This document shows, piece by piece, positions 63,597-64,000 of a DNA stretch of 64,000 nt. Source of the DNA: Korobacter sp963703075 (GTDB taxonomy: Bacteria > Acidobacteriota > Terriglobia > Terriglobales > Acidobacteriaceae). The first letter of the stretch is position 1; each line of letters starts with the position of its first letter. The DNA is taken from positions 4,030,001-4,094,000 of the forward strand of contig OY969786.1 in the NCBI GenBank assembly GCA_963703075.1. Reading direction: 5' to 3'. Both the position numbers and the translations under genes were made by a program. A model generated the notes under the pieces. That model had not been told where the DNA came from. It saw only the letters and a program-made list of their open reading frames with translations, and did not search any database.

Positions 63597-64000
63597 TTAC
63601 TTGCCGGGCTCTTTGGTCGGGAGAAGAGGGCTGTTCGCGGTGGCGGGGTGCAGGACCTCCGAGCGGATGGCTTCGCTTTGATCCAGATAAAAGGAACGTT
63701 TGCCGTGCTTGCCGGGCTGGGTAGGCTCGGCGGTGAGGACGTAGGTTTCCGGAGAGAGCCGCCGGTAGTTGTAGCGGTAGGCGGGATCCGGCTGGGGAAG
63801 ATCTTTCAGGTCGTCGAGACTGGCGGAAAAGGTCTGGTTGGCCAGTCGATAGGCCGACTCGGCGGCGGCGACGGCCTCCAGTTGCTGGATGGCGACGACC
63901 TCCGCGCGGGCATTGCGGGCGATGCCGACTTCGATAGTGCCAATGGAGATAGGGGCGACGACGGCCAGGCAAATGATGACGACTGCGGGCCAAAGGGAGT
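63597..64000 (-). CDS. Pilin-like exported protein, C-terminal part (start outside window)
   Basis: The frame is open to the window end without a start codon. The encoded 134 residues begin with a membrane segment (LWPAVVIICLAVVAPISIGTIEVGI), then ARNARAEVVAIQQLEAVAAAESAYRLANQTFSASLDDL and a globular end rich in Tyr and Pro. An N-terminal hydrophobic helix running into an Ala-rich alpha helix, then a short globular part, is the layout of type IV pilins and type II secretion pseudopilins; the prepilin cleavage site would lie upstream. The assignment is by pattern only. The stop is TAA at 63599-63597. Confidence 0.65.
   Translation of the reverse strand, partial: SLWPAVVIICLAVVAPISIGTIEVGIARNARAEVVAIQQLEAVAAAESAYRLANQTFSASLDDLKDLPQPDPAYRYNYRRLSPETYVLTAEPTQPGKHGKRSFYLDQSEAIRSEVLHPATANSPLLPTKEPGK

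Overview
The window looks like a chromosomal segment of a GC-rich Gram-negative bacterium, most likely an acidobacterium of the Terriglobia (Koribacter-like). The case rests on an outer-membrane toolkit (BamA, Skp/OmpH, TonB, LpxA, FabZ), a CadC-like winged-helix/TolB/TPR regulator of a type common in that class, many acidobacterium-like proteins of unknown function, and about two dozen copies of a bipartite intergenic repeat. This assignment is inference from remembered gene content, not a database result. No rRNA, tRNA or CRISPR array was recognised.

Layout. 1-2.2 kb: the 3' part of ftsH and a small Cys-motif protein. 2.2-3.0 kb: a gene-poor stretch bounded by pairs of an AAAATATT-type repeat. 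3-9.5 kb: a secreted protein, a membrane-anchored transcription factor, a class V aminotransferase, an F420-dependent-type oxidoreductase divergent from a winged-helix regulator (9-bp palindrome between them) and a secreted LolA-like protein. 10-13.8 kb: a coupled minus-strand operon, folC-plsC-glutamine amidotransferase-SDR. 14-17.4 kb: a conserved unknown gene, a 130-bp tandem repeat array, rsmD and a site-2 protease with CBS domains. 17.4-21.5 kb: serA, a second class V aminotransferase and a membrane protein, probably a serine biosynthesis operon. 22-28.7 kb: yqeY, a zinc phospholipase C-like protein, a tail-anchored hydrolase, and a minus-strand group ending in selD. The selD reading frame contains an in-frame TGA (selenocysteine) followed by a SECIS-like hairpin.

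28.8-40.8 kb: a frameshifted tauE-like gene, fabZ-lpxA, an M20 peptidase, tatA, maf, a frameshifted treZ, gntK divergent from an MFS transporter, lepA, tonB and skp. 41-50.6 kb: bamA, small proteins including an RRM RNA-binding protein, a CPA2 antiporter, a DUF2071 protein and a double-domain ThyX homologue. 51.3-53.9 kb: a more A/T-rich restriction-modification island with a TdeIII-like endonuclease, Vsr and a C5 cytosine methyltransferase. 54-58.5 kb: a thioesterase, a large repeat cluster and a marR-MFS-isochorismatase operon behind a perfect 22-bp palindrome. 58.8-64 kb: recA, pyrH, two paralogous CxxC mini-proteins, frr, fabG and the C-terminal end of a pilin-like gene running off the window.

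How the genes work together: cell-envelope assembly (BamA/Skp/TonB/LpxA/FabZ/PlsC/TatA), translation and ribosome recycling (LepA, PyrH/Frr, RsmD), serine and selenium metabolism (SerA, aminotransferase, SelD) and DNA maintenance or defence (RecA, Vsr, RM). The strongest unusual signals are the Sec-containing SelD, which is split by naive ORF calling; the bipartite repeats, which all lie in one orientation; the AAAATATT arrays; the three-hairpin repeat at 55 kb; and the paired CxxC proteins inserted between pyrH and frr.
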